Source of the DNA: Methylococcus sp. EFPC2
Lineage (GTDB): Bacteria > Pseudomonadota > Gammaproteobacteria > Methylococcales > Methylococcaceae
NCBI RefSeq assembly: GCF_016925495.1
Contig: NZ_CP070491.1
Span: 2,294,001-2,358,000, forward strand
Direction of reading: 5' to 3'
DNA: 64,000 nucleotides
Shown: positions 17,640 through 26,409 of the stretch, one piece after another
Numbering within the stretch: position 1 is the stretch's first letter
Layout: every line of letters starts with the position of its first letter
The notes under the pieces: model-generated
What the model saw: only the letters and a program-made list of their open reading frames with translations
The model's database searches: none
What the model was told of the DNA's origin: nothing
Made by a program: the position numbers and the translations under genes

Positions 17640-18437
17640 ATGTTGTCCGACCTCCCTTCGACCACCCGGCGCTGGCGCGCGGGCGAATTGTCCGACGCGG
17701 CCTACGCCGGGCTTTATTTTCTGCACTGGCAGGTCGAACTGAACGGTACTCGCTGCGCGGCCCGCAAATCCAAGCAAACGCCCCGGCCCGACATCCCGCT
17801 GTGGCTGCGGCAGTGGCAGGATGCGGACGACGTGTCTCCCCGACTGAGCGAGTGCCTGGGGCAGTATCAGTTTCTCGGCGTCATACCGAACGTGACCGCG
17901 GCGCTTTGCGCCTGGCTGCGGAACGATTGGCCGCTGCGTTTATGTGAACGCATACCTTCGCCCCGCGAAGTTCTTGGCATGCAAACCACGGGTATCCGCC
18001 CCGTCACGATCTTTTCCGAATTTCCCCGCCTGCTGCAACCGATGTTGGGCAAGCCCAACGCTTATGCCTTCATGGTCCACGACCTGGAACATGCCTGGAA
18101 ATTCAACCACGATCCCGAACTACACCGAGGCCAGGTCGGGTTTTTCCTGCGGCTCCAGGACACCGTCGAACGGGGGCTGGCCACGCCCTACCTGGACGAC
18201 GCCACCTTCGCCGACAAATTCGATTACCTGATGAGCGACATGAACACCCACCCGGTACACAGCCTGCAATATCTGCGCGCGATATTGATCGAATGCGGCT
18301 TGCGCAAGGAAGGCAAGCCCTCCCACGCCGAACTCTCGGTGCATGCCTACGAAGACATCACCGCGTTGGTGGCCGGTCTGGGCTGGGGTGTGCTGCCAAA
18401 GTCAGCGGTAAATCCCCGGCTCATGCCCGGGGAATAA
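17640..18437 (+). CDS. Unrecognised protein with an HDxxH motif
   Basis: 265 residues, no signal peptide or membrane segment. I do not recognise the family. The N-terminal ~130 residues contain several Trp-rich stretches (WRAGELSDAAYAGLYFLHWQ, LWLRQWQD). The most distinctive part is residues 143-162, with H147-D148-L149-E150-H151, then H157, D158, E160 and H162. HDxxH is a metal-binding pattern in several enzymes, including COQ4-like proteins, though the COQ4 spacing to the next Glu (11) is not matched here (8). A later DMNTHPVHSLQYLR adds two more His. It ends 3 bases before the convergent antiporter gene. Metal binding is inferred only from the motif. Confidence 0.75.
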   Translation: MLSDLPSTTRRWRAGELSDAAYAGLYFLHWQVELNGTRCAARKSKQTPRPDIPLWLRQWQDADDVSPRLSECLGQYQFLGVIPNVTAALCAWLRNDWPLRLCERIPSPREVLGMQTTGIRPVTIFSEFPRLLQPMLGKPNAYAFMVHDLEHAWKFNHDPELHRGQVGFFLRLQDTVERGLATPYLDDATFADKFDYLMSDMNTHPVHSLQYLRAILIECGLRKEGKPSHAELSVHAYEDITALVAGLGWGVLPKSAVNPRLMPGE

Positions 18438-18440
18438 AAC

Positions 18441-20447
18441 TCACTGCTTGCCTGTCGACGGCGCGATCAACAAACGATCCATCGCCTCCAGCTGTTCCGG
18501 GTTGCCGAGTAGGCCGAGGCGGTCTTTCGGTCGAAACTCCGACTGCGTCGTCGGGTTGACCATGAGGTCGCTTCCACGCTTGATGGCCACCAGGGTGGCG
18601 CCGGTCTTGCTACGCAAGGCCGCTTCGCCCAGCGTTTTGCCGACCAGGGGACTATCCTCGGGCACTTTGCGCCAGGCGATGTCGATCAATTCGGAAGCAT
18701 CCAGCAGATCGCGCAACAGGGTATGCTCTCCGAGCGGCTTGACCAGGGCGCTGTAGTTCTCGTGGCGCACCGTGTCCGCGTAACGCCGGACGTCATGGAG
18801 GGGAAACCCCAGTTGCAGCAGGGTGTGCCGCAGCACTTGCAGGCCGCCTTCCAGCTCCGGATGGATCACCAGTTGCGCGCCAAGCTCGGAAAGCCGCTTC
18901 ACCCCGTCCCGAGTGGCGGCCCGCGCGATGATGGGAAGCTGGGGCGCCAGATCCCGCGCTGCGGCGACCGTCAGCTCGGTGGCGGCTTCTTCAGGCAGGG
19001 TGACCACCAGCAGACGGGCACGGGGCAATGCCGCATGGCTCAGGATGTCGGAATTCGCCGTGTCGCCCAACAGGGTTGGCACACCTTTTTTCGCCAGTTT
19101 TTCGATCCGGCTGATCTGGGCGTCGATAACCAGATAAGGTATGCCCAGCCCTCCCATCACATCGACGATGTGTGAGCCGACCCGCCCGTAACCGACCACC
19201 ACCACGTGATCGGCTACCGAGTCCTCGACCGGAACCTGGGTGGAGCCGTGGCGGTCCAGCCAGCGCCACAACGGTCGGATGCTCCGCAGGCCACGCCGCA
19301 GTGGATCGACGGCATGCAACATGAACGGATTGACGACGATGGACAGCAGCGCGGTGGCCAGTATGAGCGAGTGTTGTCCCTGGTCCAGAAGGCCAAGGTT
19401 CAGGCCGCTCTGATCCAGGATGAAGGAGAACTCGCCGATCTGGCAGGAGCCCGCGGCGACCACCAGCGCGGTACTGGCCGGGCGCGGAAACGGCACGACC
19501 CAAAGGCCGGAAACGAGGAACTTCCCGAACACCACCAGGCTGCTCAGTATCAGGATCGACTGAACATGTTCCACCAGGAAGCCGGGATCCAGCAGCATGC
19601 CGACGGAAACGAAAAACAACACGGAAAAAGCTTCGCGGAACGGTAGCAGATTGGACGCGATGCGATGGCTGAGCGGCGACTCGCTGACCACCGCTCCGGC
19701 GACGAAAGCCCCCAGGGCCAGGGAGACGCCGAACAGCTTCGCCGCACCCAGAGCGACGCCCAACGAAATCGCCAGGATGGCCAGGGTGAACAATTCGCGG
19801 GACCGGGTGTGCGCCACCCGCAGCAGCAGCCAGGGAATGAAGCGTTTTCCGGCGTACAGCATGATCACCAGAAAGCCCAGCGCGGACAACAGGGTGAGCC
19901 CCAGGGCGCGCCAATCCACGGCCGCACCGGTATCCGCCAGATTGGGCATGACCATGATGATGAGCACGGTGGCGATATCCTCCATGACGCGCCAGCCGAC
20001 CGCGACCTGTCCGTCCGGCGTATTCAGCCAGCCACGGTCCATGAAGCCGCGCAACATGACGATGGTGCTGGCGATGGAGACCACGAGGCCCAGCACCAAT
20101 CCGGATTTGGGATTCCAGCCCCAGTATTGGCTCAATCCGTATCCCAGCGCCAGCATGGTAAGCATCTGCCCCAGGGTGCCGATGATGGCCACATCGCGCA
20201 CTTTCCACAGATCGGCAAAGGAGAAATGCAGGCCCACGCCGAACATCAGGAAGATGATGCCCAGCTCGGCCAATTCGTTGATGGTTTCGGCATCGGCCGA
20301 ATATCCCGGCGTAAACGGGCCGATGACCACCCCGGCCAGCAAATAGCCTACGATGGTGGGCAGGCCTATGCGCTGAACGATCAATCCACCCAGAAACGCC
20401 ACGCTCAGCGTGACGGCAATATTGTCGAGCAAACCCAGATTATGCAT
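18441..20447 (-). CDS. CPA2-type cation/proton antiporter with RCK domains (YbaL/Kef-like)
   Basis: 668 residues. Residues ~1-385 are a Na+/H+ exchanger-type membrane domain of about 12 helices, beginning LLDNIAVTLSVAFLGGLIVQ and including GYLLAGVVIGPFTPGY and LIFLMFGVGLHFSFADL-like LGIIFLMFGVGLHFS. A Rossmann RCK_N domain follows (VVVVGYGRVGSHIVDVM, GDTANSDIL), then an RCK_C domain near the C-terminus (VPEDSPLVGKTLGEAALRSK). This layout is that of K+/H+ antiporters such as YbaL and KefB/C, which regulate cytoplasmic pH and potassium. No KefF/G ancillary gene is adjacent. The transported ion is inferred. Confidence 0.92.
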   Translation of the reverse strand: MHNLGLLDNIAVTLSVAFLGGLIVQRIGLPTIVGYLLAGVVIGPFTPGYSADAETINELAELGIIFLMFGVGLHFSFADLWKVRDVAIIGTLGQMLTMLALGYGLSQYWGWNPKSGLVLGLVVSIASTIVMLRGFMDRGWLNTPDGQVAVGWRVMEDIATVLIIMVMPNLADTGAAVDWRALGLTLLSALGFLVIMLYAGKRFIPWLLLRVAHTRSRELFTLAILAISLGVALGAAKLFGVSLALGAFVAGAVVSESPLSHRIASNLLPFREAFSVLFFVSVGMLLDPGFLVEHVQSILILSSLVVFGKFLVSGLWVVPFPRPASTALVVAAGSCQIGEFSFILDQSGLNLGLLDQGQHSLILATALLSIVVNPFMLHAVDPLRRGLRSIRPLWRWLDRHGSTQVPVEDSVADHVVVVGYGRVGSHIVDVMGGLGIPYLVIDAQISRIEKLAKKGVPTLLGDTANSDILSHAALPRARLLVVTLPEEAATELTVAAARDLAPQLPIIARAATRDGVKRLSELGAQLVIHPELEGGLQVLRHTLLQLGFPLHDVRRYADTVRHENYSALVKPLGEHTLLRDLLDASELIDIAWRKVPEDSPLVGKTLGEAALRSKTGATLVAIKRGSDLMVNPTTQSEFRPKDRLGLLGNPEQLEAMDRLLIAPSTGKQ

Positions 20448-20471
20448 AGGATGTGAGAGGTCGTCCGTCGC

Positions 20472-20494
20472 GCGTGATGGTCATTGAATCACGC
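20472..20494. promoter_or_regulatory. Inverted repeat upstream of the antiporter gene
   Basis: GCGTGAT (20472-20478) and ATCACGC (20488-20494) are exact reverse complements, 9 bases apart, 25 bases upstream of the antiporter start. It could be an operator or a leader hairpin; no protein can be named. Confidence 0.35.
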
Positions 20495-20643
20495 CCCTCC
20501 CGGAGATGAGAAATCCGGCTGCGGCGGCCGTTGAATGCCACGGGCGCAACTCAGGGTGATCCATGGGCTCCCGATCGCTGTTAACAGCCCCCAAAGCGCT
20601 CGGGAAAACCCCCGGCGAGCGCCGGTAACATCAGTAACTCCGG

Positions 20644-21240
20644 TTAGAAATCACGCTTTTCGGATTTCAATCCCAAGCTTTCCCGCGTGCGTTCCTTGGC
20701 TTCCTCGCTCTTGCGCAGCAGCACATAAACGGCACCGGTGCCGCCGTGGAAGCGCTGGGCGCTGTGGAAAGCCATGACCTCCGGCATCATCGGCAGCCAG
20801 CGTGCCACGCAGCTCTTGATGACGGCCTGCCGGGGCCCGCGCCGCGCGCCCTTGCCGTGGTTGATCAAGGCCATGCGGATCTGGTGGCGCATGCAATCGT
20901 GGATGAATCGGTATACCTGGCCGCGCGCTTCTTCGATGGTCATCAGATGCAGGTCCAGGGTCGCCTCGACGGGGTATTTCCCCTGTTCCAGGCTGCGGTA
21001 CACGCCGTGCTGTATGCCGGGGCGGCGGAATCCGATGACGGCCTCCGGGGCCACTTGTTCGATGTATTCGGCGGGCAGGAAATTTTCCTCGCGCACTCCG
21101 CGCTGTGCCGCCTCGCGGCGATAAGCCTGGCCGGGCGTGGCTTGCCCACGCTCGCGCCGCGGGCTCTCGGCGGCCGTTTTTTTCAACGGCCGCACATTGG
21201 CCATTTCCTGAAGAAACAGCGTTTTCTCTTCGTCGTTCAT
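20644..21240 (-). CDS. smrA: Smr domain endonuclease-like protein SmrA
   Basis: 198 residues. The N-terminus (MNDEEKTLFLQEMANVRPLK) matches the SmrA/YdaL pattern, and the C-terminal half is an Smr domain with LDLHLMTIEEA and MALINHGKGARRG, the LDxH and HGxG signatures, then HGGTGAVYVLLRK. Smr domains nick or bind DNA or RNA. The exact role of SmrA is not settled. It lies 31 bases downstream of lapB, probably in the same transcript. Confidence 0.88.
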   Translation of the reverse strand: MNDEEKTLFLQEMANVRPLKKTAAESPRRERGQATPGQAYRREAAQRGVREENFLPAEYIEQVAPEAVIGFRRPGIQHGVYRSLEQGKYPVEATLDLHLMTIEEARGQVYRFIHDCMRHQIRMALINHGKGARRGPRQAVIKSCVARWLPMMPEVMAFHSAQRFHGGTGAVYVLLRKSEEAKERTRESLGLKSEKRDF

Positions 21241-21271
21241 AGCCGCACCTGGAATTTGCGCATCGCGCCGC

Positions 21272-22432
21272 TTACAAGGGCCGGGTCGATTCCCAATGGC
21301 GACAGGATGGACAGCACCAATGCAAATCCGTTCCGGAAAAACCGCAATGCGTGCAATGATACTTCGCCTGCCCGACCGCCATGCGGTCCAGGGCCCGGTC
21401 CAGGCGTATCAGGGCCTCGCGCTGCGATTCGCCGGCGTCCTCCAGCAACAAGCCCGACAGCGTGTTGAGCGCCTTGAGCGAAGGATGGGCATCCACGACC
21501 CGCAACAAATGTTCGCTGGCGCGCTGTACCCCTCTTTCGCCGCGCAACTGCCTTGCCAGTTCCAGCGCCGCGCTTTCGTAACCATAGGTCTCGTAGAGAT
21601 AGCCGAGATAACCCAACAGCTCGCCGACGGGCCGGTCCAGCCGCGCATGGCAGATTCGGACCGGCTCGAGTATTTCCGGCACGTACGCGGGATTTTGCGA
21701 CTCCACCCGCTTGAGCACCGACAAAGCCTCCTCGAAACCGCCATCCCGCATGTGCAGGCGAGCCAACAGCAAGGTCGCCCGCACGCAGCGTGGGTCATCG
21801 TCCAGCGCCGCTTCGAGCAAGCTCCGAGCCTCTTCGTGCCGGCTGGCCGCAAGCTCTTCTTCCGCCAACTCGCACAGAAACTGCGCCACCGCCGCGCCGC
21901 GCGGCACTTTGCCTATCGCGGCCAGCTTGCGTGTGCACTCCATGGCTTTACGCCAGTCTTTCTCGTGCTCGTAGACCTGCAGCAGTTGCTGCAGGGCGAG
22001 CTTGCCGTAGGCGGGATGGTCCGTCAGATTGCTCAATATCGCTTCCGCCCGATCCAGCAAGCCGGCGCGCGCGTAATCCAAACCGAGCTCGAACTGCGCA
22101 CTGGCGCGCTGTTCCGGGCTCAGGCCGTCGCGCGAAATCAAGGCTTCATGGATTTCTATCGCCCGCTCCAATTCACCACGGCGCCGGTAAAGATTGCCCA
22201 GGGCGATATGGGTTTCGTGGGTTTCGCAATCGTTGACCAACAGGTCGGCGAAGGCCTCGATAGCCTTGTCGGTGCGCTCGCGCAAGAGATAATTGAGCCC
22301 CCGGCAATAAGCCTGCCGCAGATTGTGCGTGTGCTCTACGAGATATTTACGGGAATAATGCCTTTGTGCGGCATACCAGCCGGATGCGGCGGCGACAGGC
22401 AAAAGGATTAAGAGCGCCCATCCTTCCGGCAT
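21272..22432 (-). CDS. lapB: Lipopolysaccharide assembly protein B (YciM)
   Basis: 386 residues. An N-terminal membrane anchor (WALLILLPVAAASGWYAAQ) precedes the conserved YLVEHTHNLRQAYCRGLNYLL and a series of TPR repeats. A C-terminal rubredoxin-like zinc ribbon has two CxxC pairs, CTHC and CPSC. LapB links LpxC turnover by FtsH to lipopolysaccharide transport. In many relatives lapA lies between ihfB and lapB; here only 68 bases separate them, with no gene. Confidence 0.94.
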   Translation of the reverse strand: MPEGWALLILLPVAAASGWYAAQRHYSRKYLVEHTHNLRQAYCRGLNYLLRERTDKAIEAFADLLVNDCETHETHIALGNLYRRRGELERAIEIHEALISRDGLSPEQRASAQFELGLDYARAGLLDRAEAILSNLTDHPAYGKLALQQLLQVYEHEKDWRKAMECTRKLAAIGKVPRGAAVAQFLCELAEEELAASRHEEARSLLEAALDDDPRCVRATLLLARLHMRDGGFEEALSVLKRVESQNPAYVPEILEPVRICHARLDRPVGELLGYLGYLYETYGYESAALELARQLRGERGVQRASEHLLRVVDAHPSLKALNTLSGLLLEDAGESQREALIRLDRALDRMAVGQAKYHCTHCGFSGTDLHWCCPSCRHWESTRPL

Positions 22433-22500
22433 GTTAGTTTCCGGTCCTCACCTGTGGCGGGGCACTCACAGACGCGGTCGACATGACGGGCAACAAATGT

Positions 22501-22812
22501 TTAGGACGCGAGGTCAGGCGCAAGATCAGCCGCCTTGGCATTCACGCGATCCCGCAATTCCTTGCCGGGTTTGAAATGAGGAACATATTTTGAATTGAGC
22601 TCCACCGAATCGCCCGTTTTCGGGTTGCGGCCCACGCGCGGCGCACGGTAATGGAGAGAAAAACTGCCGAAGCCCCTGATCTCGATGCGTTCGCCCGAGG
22701 ACAGCGCCTGGCTCATCTGTTCGATCATGCACTTCACCGCGGATTCCACGGCGTCCGGCGCCATGTGGGCGTTGTTTCCGGCGAGAAGTTCGATAAGTTC
22801 GGATTTAGTCAC
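22501..22812 (-). CDS. ihfB: Integration host factor subunit beta
   Basis: 103 residues of an HU/IHF DNA-bending protein. It starts (M)[11 protein letters not shown] and has [26 protein letters not shown], with the Pro at the tip of the arm that intercalates into DNA. The start is GTG 22812, with GGGAG 5 bases upstream; a GTG at 22824 would add four residues not seen in the family. It follows rpsA, the usual order, but a strong hairpin sits between them. Confidence 0.95.
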   Translation of the reverse strand: MTKSELIELLAGNNAHMAPDAVESAVKCMIEQMSQALSSGERIEIRGFGSFSLHYRAPRVGRNPKTGDSVELNSKYVPHFKPGKELRDRVNAKAADLAPDLAS

Positions 22813-22828
22813 CTTCGCTCCCACAAAC

Positions 22829-22850
22829 GGAGGGGGCTTGCGCCCCCTCC
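22829..22850 (-). terminator. Hairpin between rpsA and ihfB
   Basis: On the minus strand a 9-bp stem (arms 22842-22850 and 22829-22837) closes on a GCAA tetraloop and is followed by GTTTG. It starts 15 bases after the rpsA stop. It probably ends most rpsA transcripts, although the T-tract is short. It also overlaps the leader of ihfB. Confidence 0.7.
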
Positions 22851-22865
22851 GGTCGAACCAACAAC

Positions 22866-24533
22866 TTACTTGTTTTCCATCTGTTCCTTGAAGATGTCAC
22901 CCAGCGTCGGAGTGCTGGGGCTCTGCAGGGTGTAGTCCTTGATGGCGGCGGATTCCTCGTCGTAATCCTTGGCCTTGATGGACAGGCTGATGGATTTGCT
23001 CTTCTTGTCCACGCCGATGAACTTGGCTTCGACCTCGTCGCCCACGCTCAACTGCGTACGGGCATCTTCCAGGCGGTCGCGGGAGATTTCCGAGGCACGC
23101 AGATAACCCTCGACGCTATCCGCCAGGGTGATGACGGCGCCCTTGGCGTCCACTTCCTTGACCACGCCCTTGACGATGGCGCCCTTGTCGTTGGCGGCCA
23201 GCCAGTTCTGGAAGGGATCCTGCTCGAGCTGCTTGATGCCCAGCGAAATGCGTTCGCGCTCCGGATCGATGGCCAGGATGACGGTCTCGACCTCATCGCC
23301 CTTCTTGAAGCTGCGGATGGCTTCCTCGCCGGTTTGCGACCAGGAGATGTCGGACAGATGGACCAGTCCGTCGATCGCGCCGTCCAGGCCGATGAAGATG
23401 CCGAAGTCGGTGATGGACTTGATGCTGCCTGCGATCTTGTCGCCCTTCTTGTGGGTGGCGGCGAACTCTTCCCAGGGATTGGCCTTGCACTGCTTCATGC
23501 CCAGGGAGATGCGGCGGCGCTCCTCGTCGATGTCCAGAACCATGACTTCGACTTCGTCGCCCAGCTGCACCAGCTTGCCAGGGTTGACGTTCTTGTTGGT
23601 CCAATCCATCTCGGAGACGTGCACCAGGCCTTCCACGCCTTCCTCCAGCTCGACGAAGCAGCCGTAGTCGGTGAGATTGCTGACCTTGCCGAACAAGCGG
23701 GTGCCGGACGGATAACGGCGCGCGATGTTCAACCACGGGTCCTCGCCCAGCTGCTTGAGGCCCAGGGAGACGCGGTTCTTTTCCTGATCGTACTTGAGGA
23801 TCTTGACCTGCAGTTCCTGGCCGATCTGCACGGCTTCGGAAGGATGGCGGACGCGCTTCCACGCCATGTCGGTGATGTGCAGCAGGCCGTCGATGCCGCC
23901 CAGGTCGATGAAGGCGCCGTAATCGGTGAGGTTCTTGACCACGCCGGTGATGATCGCACCTTCCTTGAGGTTCTCCAGCAGGGCTTCCTTCTCGGCGCTG
24001 TATTCGGATTCGACCACGGCGCGGCGGGACAGAACCACGTTGTTGCGCTTCTGATCGATCTTGATGACCTTGAATTCGAGATCGCGGCCTTCCAGGAAGG
24101 TGGTGTCGCGTACCGGGCGCACATCGACGAGCGAGCCGGGCAGGAATGCGCGCAACGCGCCGATCGCCACCGTGAAGCCGCCGCGCACCTTGCCGGTGAT
24201 GCGTCCGACCACGGTTTCGTTGCCTTCGTGAGCCTTCTCCAGGTCGATCCAGGCCTTCTGCTTCTTCGCCTTGTCGCGGTTCAGCAGGGTAGCACCCAGA
24301 CCGTCTTCCAGCATGTCCAGGGCCACTTCGACCTGGTCGCCGACCTGTACTTCGAGTTGACCGTCGGCGCCGAGGAACTGCCACTTGGGAATATTACCCT
24401 CGGACTTGAGCCCGGCGTTGACCACGACGTGATCCTGGGTAATTTCCAGAACAGTGCCGTACAGCATGCTGCCCTGACGCATTTCGGCTTTGGCCAAACT
24501 CTCTTCAAATAATTCTGCGAAGCTCTCGCTCAT
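22866..24533 (-). CDS. rpsA: 30S ribosomal protein S1
   Basis: 555 residues with six S1 OB-fold repeats, as in other Gammaproteobacteria; the repeats show the [40 protein letters not shown] and [20 protein letters not shown] type cores. S1 brings mRNA to the 30S subunit and is essential. The N-terminus is [20 protein letters not shown]. It lies between cmk and ihfB. The 105 bases upstream must hold its leader, where S1 often regulates itself. Confidence 0.98.
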   Translation of the reverse strand: MSESFAELFEESLAKAEMRQGSMLYGTVLEITQDHVVVNAGLKSEGNIPKWQFLGADGQLEVQVGDQVEVALDMLEDGLGATLLNRDKAKKQKAWIDLEKAHEGNETVVGRITGKVRGGFTVAIGALRAFLPGSLVDVRPVRDTTFLEGRDLEFKVIKIDQKRNNVVLSRRAVVESEYSAEKEALLENLKEGAIITGVVKNLTDYGAFIDLGGIDGLLHITDMAWKRVRHPSEAVQIGQELQVKILKYDQEKNRVSLGLKQLGEDPWLNIARRYPSGTRLFGKVSNLTDYGCFVELEEGVEGLVHVSEMDWTNKNVNPGKLVQLGDEVEVMVLDIDEERRRISLGMKQCKANPWEEFAATHKKGDKIAGSIKSITDFGIFIGLDGAIDGLVHLSDISWSQTGEEAIRSFKKGDEVETVILAIDPERERISLGIKQLEQDPFQNWLAANDKGAIVKGVVKEVDAKGAVITLADSVEGYLRASEISRDRLEDARTQLSVGDEVEAKFIGVDKKSKSISLSIKAKDYDEESAAIKDYTLQSPSTPTLGDIFKEQMENK

Positions 24534-24600
24534 AGTTGTATCACTTTAAATCCCGCGCGACCCGGAAGACGACCGGCGGAAAGGTTTAGGTGGATGTCAG

Positions 24601-24617
24601 CGCCGAAAAAAACGGCG
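24601..24617 (-). other. Short hairpin with an all-A/T loop in the rpsA leader
   Basis: CGCCG (24601-24605) and CGGCG (24613-24617) flank seven A residues (seven T on the transcribed minus strand), 68 bases upstream of rpsA and 22 bases after the cmk stop. It could form a weak terminator or a leader element; its role is unknown. Confidence 0.3.
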
Positions 24618-24638
24618 ACCCTAGACAATACGGCTGTT

Positions 24639-25304
24639 TCAGCCCTTGACGAGACTCAGGCAACGGGCGACGACCTGGCTGATGCTCAACTCTGAGGTAT
24701 CCACCAGCACCGCGCCGTCGGCCATTTTGAGAGGCGCTTCGGCACGCTCGCGATCGCGTCTGTCCCGCTCTTCGATCTCGCTTGTCAAGTCGGCTAAGTT
24801 AACATCGATACCTTTCTCCATCAACTGCTTATAACGTCTTTGCGCACGCTCTTCGGCGCTGGCGGTGAGGAAGATTTTGATCGGCGCATCGGTGAAAACC
24901 ACCGTGCCCATGTCGCGCCCGTCCGCCACCAGTCCCGGCGCCAGCCGGAAGTCCCGCTGTTTTTGCAGCAAGGCCTTGCGCACCGGCCCGTAGGCCGCGA
25001 TCTTAGACGCCGTGTTGCCGCAGGTTTCCGTGTCTATGCGGTCGCTGATATCCACGCCGTTCAACAATACCTGGCGTGTTTCACCGGTGGGAAAACGCAG
25101 ATCGAGACGGCTGGCCAGCTGGACGATGCCGTCCACATCATCCAAGGCCAGGCCGGAATCCAGCACCGCCACCGCCAGCGAACGGTATATCGCCCCGCTA
25201 TCGAGATAATGCCAGCCCAGCGTGCGCGCCAGGGCTCGGGCGACCGTGCCCTTGCCCGCACCGCTGGGGCCATCCAAGGCTACGACGGGAATACGCGTGC
25301 TCAT
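24639..25304 (-). CDS. cmk: Cytidylate kinase
   Basis: 221 residues. It phosphorylates CMP and dCMP. The P-loop is in VVALDGPSGAGKGTVARALA, then LDSGAIYR, VVADGRDMGTVVFTDAPIKI and the ERAQRRYKQL lid region. ATG 25304 (MSTRIP) is chosen because GAGG lies 8 bases upstream and it matches family starts; ATG 25322 is an alternative adding six residues. Next comes rpsA. Upstream, tyrA is 229 bases away, a space in which aroA is found in many relatives. Confidence 0.96.
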   Translation of the reverse strand: MSTRIPVVALDGPSGAGKGTVARALARTLGWHYLDSGAIYRSLAVAVLDSGLALDDVDGIVQLASRLDLRFPTGETRQVLLNGVDISDRIDTETCGNTASKIAAYGPVRKALLQKQRDFRLAPGLVADGRDMGTVVFTDAPIKIFLTASAEERAQRRYKQLMEKGIDVNLADLTSEIEERDRRDRERAEAPLKMADGAVLVDTSELSISQVVARCLSLVKG

Positions 25305-25533
25305 GTTCGACGCCTCACTCATGGGTTCTTTCTGCTCCCCCACCCCAGGGCCCCGCCTGCGCCATGCCGGCCGGCATAGGAGTATTCGACACGTTCCGGC
25401 TCAGGCAGATTGTGGCTCGAGTGCGCAGAAAAGCGATGGCCGCGAATTGTGGATAGGCGGTCACCCGGCCAGCACGACAAGCCTGCGCAAGCACCAGGGT
25501 GGCGGCCAGACCGGAGATTCGGTATGGATGGAT

Positions 25534-26409
25534 TCATGGCTGTTTTTCCGATTGGTCCAGATAACGCTGCCGCGCACCGCGCGCCTCGGCGAAATAATCG
25601 AACAACTCGTCCGCCGCACCGGTTTCCAGCAGATCCGCCACCCGGCCCAACTCGCCGCTCAATTGTGCCAGCAGCGGAACGATTTGCTCGCGATTAGCTA
25701 GGCAGATATCGAGCCACATGGTGGGATCGCTGGACGCGATGCGCGTGAAATCGCGAAAACCGCCGGCCGCGTATTGAAAAATCTCCTGCTGCTCGTCCTT
25801 GCGGCCCAGCATGTGCACCAGCGCGTAGGCCAGCACATGGGGCAGATGACTGGTCGCCGCTAAGACTTCGTCGTGATGGGCCGGGTCCATGCGGGTCACC
25901 CGCGCCCCGAGGGCCTGCCAAAACGCTTCCACCCGGCGCAACGCCTGCTCATCGGTGTTCGTGGTTGGCGTCAGAATGACCCTCCGGCCGGTGTATAAAT
26001 CATCCTTCGCGGCTTCGACCCCGCTTTTTTCCGCCCCGGCGATGGGGTGACCGGGCACGAAATTGACCGGCACCTCGCCGAACACGCGGCGCGCGGCGGC
26101 TATGACACTCTGTTTGGTGCTGCCCACGTCGGTGTATACGGCATCGGCCGACCAGCTCGTGCGGATGGCCGCGAGCACCGGCTCGAACGCGCCCACTGGC
26201 GTGGCGATCAACACCCAGTCGGTGCCGTCCAGACCCGGTGCAATCTCCGGATAGCCGGCGTCGATCACGCCCAATTCCAGCGCCCTGGCCAAGTTGGCGG
26301 CATCGGCGTCGACCCCGACGATTTCACGACACAAGCCGCGCGTCCTGGCGGCCTTGGCGATGGAACCGCCTATCAGACCCACTCCGATAACGCACAGCCT
26401 GCCTATCAT
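25534..26409 (-). CDS. tyrA: Prephenate dehydrogenase
   Basis: 291 residues. It oxidatively decarboxylates prephenate to 4-hydroxyphenylpyruvate in tyrosine synthesis. The NAD-binding Rossmann motif is VIGVGLIGGSIAKA, followed by VDADAANLARA, the ATPVGAFEPVL segment, VYTDVGSTKQ and FVPGHPIAGAEKSGVEAA with the substrate-site His. There is no chorismate mutase domain and no C-terminal AroA fusion. Its ATG overlaps the hisC stop by 4 bases (ATGA), so the two are translationally coupled. The frame stays open upstream, but this start fits the family. Confidence 0.95.
   Translation of the reverse strand: MIGRLCVIGVGLIGGSIAKAARTRGLCREIVGVDADAANLARALELGVIDAGYPEIAPGLDGTDWVLIATPVGAFEPVLAAIRTSWSADAVYTDVGSTKQSVIAAARRVFGEVPVNFVPGHPIAGAEKSGVEAAKDDLYTGRRVILTPTTNTDEQALRRVEAFWQALGARVTRMDPAHHDEVLAATSHLPHVLAYALVHMLGRKDEQQEIFQYAAGGFRDFTRIASSDPTMWLDICLANREQIVPLLAQLSGELGRVADLLETGAADELFDYFAEARGARQRYLDQSEKQP

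Noticed and set aside
24639-25322. Longer cmk start at ATG 25322
   Set aside because: The ATG at 25304 has a better-spaced ribosome binding site and matches family N-termini; the longer form is only an alternative.
25305-25533. Remnant of aroA between tyrA and cmk
   Set aside because: I read the six frames of the gap and found nothing resembling EPSP synthase motifs.
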